Source: MAG-120531 sp038125995
GTDB taxonomy: Bacteria > Bacteroidota > Bacteroidia > Flavobacteriales > Flavobacteriaceae
Length of the DNA: 64,000 nt
Direction: 5' to 3'
NCBI GenBank assembly: GCA_038125995.1
Contig: JAYPEX010000010.1
Location: 19,434 to 83,433 of the forward strand
The notes beneath the pieces were generated by a model. It was given only the letters and a program-made list of their open reading frames with translations, ran no database searches and was not told the DNA's origin. The stretch's first letter is position 1. Each line of letters starts with the position of its first letter. Below are positions 62,542 to 64,000 of the stretch, in pieces. Position numbers and translations under genes: made by a program.

Positions 62542-63804
62542 TTACACTTTTTCGCCTTTCAGCATTTTGTTCCAATACAAATATGGAAGCATAAATTTTT
62601 TCAACATCCACAATCTCCAGTGTTCCTTAGCAGAATTAAAGATTAACATTTGCTTTAGCTTAGGATCTGGTGTGAATTTATTGTTATAATCAAACTCAGC
62701 GAGAACCATTTTACCATATCCTGTCACTAGAGGACATGAAGAATATCCTTTGTATGAAGCATCCATTTCTTTCTGAGCGTTCATCAATCGAGAGATGTTC
62801 TCTACAACTACAGGCACCTGCTTACGAATCGCAGCTCCAGTTTTAGCAGTTGGAAGTGCTGCTACATCACCAATCCCAAATACATTATTGAATTTATTGT
62901 GTTGTAGGCTATTGATATTGACATCTAACCAACCATCAGCATTAGCTAATTCTGAATCACGAACAAACTTTGGTGCTGCCTGAGGTGGCGCTAAATGAAG
63001 CATGTCGAATGGAATCTCGATCACTGTTTCTCCACTGATTTTTTCACCAATAGCAGTTTCTGTTTTCATAACACAGTCTTTTCCTTCTGGAGCTACATAT
63101 TTAAAATACGCGATCTGTTTTTCAGCGTCAATTTTAAAAGGAGCATAAAACGTTTTAAAATGTACCTGATAACGATGTAATACTTTTTCAAGTGTAGCTT
63201 TTACTTCTGGAACTCCAAAGATCACTGAACCAGGAGTTGCAAAAATAACATTCGTCTTATCAGCTAGCCCGTGTTTTTTAAAATAATTAGCTGCTAGATA
63301 CATGATTTTTTGTGGTGCTCCTCCACATTTAATAGGTGTAGAAGGCTGTGTAAAGAGAGCGTTTCCTCCTTTAAAATTTTTGAGTACATTCCAAGTGTGA
63401 ATTGGATCGGTATAATTGCTACACACGACTCCTTTATCGAGTGCTTCAGGAAGACCTTCAATGAGTTCGGGTGCCATTACAAGTCCGGGAGCAACTACCA
63501 GGTAGTCATAACTAATATCGCCATTAGATTGTGTTCTTACCGTATTTTCATTTGGATTAAATCCTACTGCATAATCTTTGATCCAATCCACTCCACTTGG
63601 CATGACACTTGCCATAGTGCGTTTGGTCTTCGCCATGTCAAAAGCTCCAGCTCCTACTAAAGTCCATGCAGGCTGGTACCAATGAGTATCCGCTGGTTCG
63701 ATAATTGCAATAGATACGTTTTTGTCTTTTTTCAGAAATTGAGCAGCAGTCATGATTCCTCCTGTTCCACCTCCGATTACTAAAATTTGATAGTTTGATT
63801 TCAT
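62542..63804 (-). CDS. sqr: Sulfide:quinone oxidoreductase-like flavoprotein
   Basis: A 420-residue FAD protein. The dinucleotide motif V-I-G-G-G-T-G-G-I is at about residues 9-17. Three cysteines in the SQR positions are in G-V-V-C-S-N-Y (about 128), I-K-C-G-G-A-P-Q-K (about 160) and S-S-C-P-L-V-T-G-Y-G (about 355). The C-terminal helix L-K-K-F-M-L-P-Y-L-Y-W is amphipathic and would dock on the membrane. The enzyme would oxidise sulfide to polysulfide and pass electrons to quinone. It is followed by a DUF2892 gene and has an inverted repeat at its promoter. The call rests on the cysteine triad and length. Confidence 0.88.
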   Translation of the reverse strand: MKSNYQILVIGGGTGGIMTAAQFLKKDKNVSIAIIEPADTHWYQPAWTLVGAGAFDMAKTKRTMASVMPSGVDWIKDYAVGFNPNENTVRTQSNGDISYDYLVVAPGLVMAPELIEGLPEALDKGVVCSNYTDPIHTWNVLKNFKGGNALFTQPSTPIKCGGAPQKIMYLAANYFKKHGLADKTNVIFATPGSVIFGVPEVKATLEKVLHRYQVHFKTFYAPFKIDAEKQIAYFKYVAPEGKDCVMKTETAIGEKISGETVIEIPFDMLHLAPPQAAPKFVRDSELANADGWLDVNINSLQHNKFNNVFGIGDVAALPTAKTGAAIRKQVPVVVENISRLMNAQKEMDASYKGYSSCPLVTGYGKMVLAEFDYNNKFTPDPKLKQMLIFNSAKEHWRLWMLKKFMLPYLYWNKMLKGEKV

Positions 63805-63845
63805 GGTGTTTGTTTTGATTGATTTACATCATAAATTTAACCATC

Positions 63846-63877
63846 CAAACCTAAATATTGTGTAACAAAGGTTACAA
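63846..63877 (-). promoter_or_regulatory. sqr promoter with inverted repeat TGTAAC-N4-GTTACA
   Basis: Minus strand TTG (63877-63875), a 21-base spacer and TAGGTTTG (63853-63846). A perfect inverted repeat, TGTAAC (63861-63866) and GTTACA (63871-63876), overlaps the -33 element and the spacer. Its size and spacing are like those of Crp/Fnr-type sites, but the regulator is not in the window. Confidence 0.6.
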
Positions 63878-63940
63878 CATAGAAGTGTCATCGTAGAATT
63901 AAAAATTATTCACTAGTTTAAAAACCTTAAATTGAAAGAC

Positions 63941-63971
63941 AAAAAAAAGCCCATTCTTTCGAATGAGCTTT
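63941..63971 (-). terminator. Terminator downstream of the partial tRNA
   Basis: AAAGCCCATTC (63946-63956) pairs, with one mismatch, with GAATGAGCTTT (63961-63971) around TTTC. On the minus strand a T run follows (complement of 63941-63948). It lies just past the 3' end of the tRNA at the window edge. Confidence 0.75.
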
Positions 63972-63979
63972 GGCTTTAG

Positions 63980-64000
63980 TGACCTCGGAAGGATTCAAAC
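63980..64000 (-). tRNA. 3' end of a tRNA, isotype not determinable (partial)
   Basis: The minus strand reads GTTTGAATCCTTC, then CGAGGTC and A. This fits the T loop and 3' T stem, a 7-base acceptor strand and the discriminator base of a tRNA. No CCA is encoded after it. The loop has T where C56 is expected. The anticodon lies beyond the window edge. Confidence 0.65.

Noticed and set aside
1..64000. CRISPR arrays, insertion sequences, phage or plasmid genes
   Set aside because: No regularly spaced repeats, transposase motifs, integrase or phage structural genes were seen on either strand.

Overview
The window reads as a chromosomal stretch from a member of the Flavobacteriia (Bacteroidota), probably a marine or environmental Flavobacteriaceae. 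The evidence is AT-rich DNA, promoters of the Bacteroidota type (TTG, about 20 bases, then TAnnTTTG), a cobalamin-riboswitch-controlled TonB receptor, a type B ribosomal protein L31, a short CarB of 950 residues, and many families typical of the group (DUF4252, DUF4199, GlmU-like beta-helix protein, LETM1-like protein, DUF2490). No phage, insertion sequence, CRISPR or plasmid gene was seen. Most of the content is housekeeping, transport and envelope genes.

Layout. 1-2.1 kb: end of a probable glycoside hydrolase, a small helical protein and purB. 2.1-4.2 kb (minus): an ECF sigma factor, its probable anti-sigma partner and two DUF4252 exported proteins. 4.3-5.8 kb: an S41 protease lipoprotein. 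5.8-10.8 kb: a vitamin B12 uptake locus, with a TonB receptor behind a cobalamin riboswitch and a divergent binding protein, permease and ATPase. 10.8-19.7 kb: rmuC, carB, rpmH, a hydrolase, a small acetyltransferase-like gene, mtaB, a GlmU-like gene and rpmE. 19.8-25.1 kb: a DUF4199 protein, a glycosyltransferase, a phosphohexomutase and an ABC exporter. 25.1-26.9 kb: a second ECF sigma module and a DUF302 fragment. 26.9-33.1 kb: a YCF48-like lipoprotein, an RNA methyltransferase and purL. 33.1-40.8 kb: a fatty acid degradation regulon, with fadD divergent from marR-fadN-fadA-fadE and a perfect 18-bp palindrome between them. 40.9-50.9 kb: a PLP decarboxylase, then an overlapping operon of exported proteins (M28 peptidase, M1 peptidase, sortilin-like beta-propeller, DUF2490-SPOR protein, Cu/Zn SOD). 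50.9-56.9 kb: LETM1-like, rluF, dps, oxyR, dacB, AIM24-like and DUF4442 genes. 57.0-64.0 kb: padR-pspC, a dipeptide epimerase with an AONS-like enzyme, trxB, a DUF2892 protein, a sulfide:quinone oxidoreductase and the 3' end of a tRNA.

The assembly needs care. There are five runs of exactly 100 N. Three of them (in the glycosyltransferase, purL and PLP decarboxylase genes) are flanked by identical 55-base copies. Collapsing copy plus N restores an uninterrupted frame each time, so nothing is missing and these are scaffolding artefacts. The other two (near 19.3 kb and 26.6 kb) have unrelated flanks and lack real sequence. The second falsely fuses two different genes.

No clearly new biological system is evident. 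The most worthwhile leads are the DUF2490-SPOR fusion in the exported-protease operon, the ECF sigma/DUF4252 module, the operator candidates at fadD/marR, padR, trxB and sqr, the interlocked divergent promoters of the B12 locus, and a possible leader peptide ahead of the M28 peptidase. Calls rest on reading the sequence and on knowledge of families; no database search was run.
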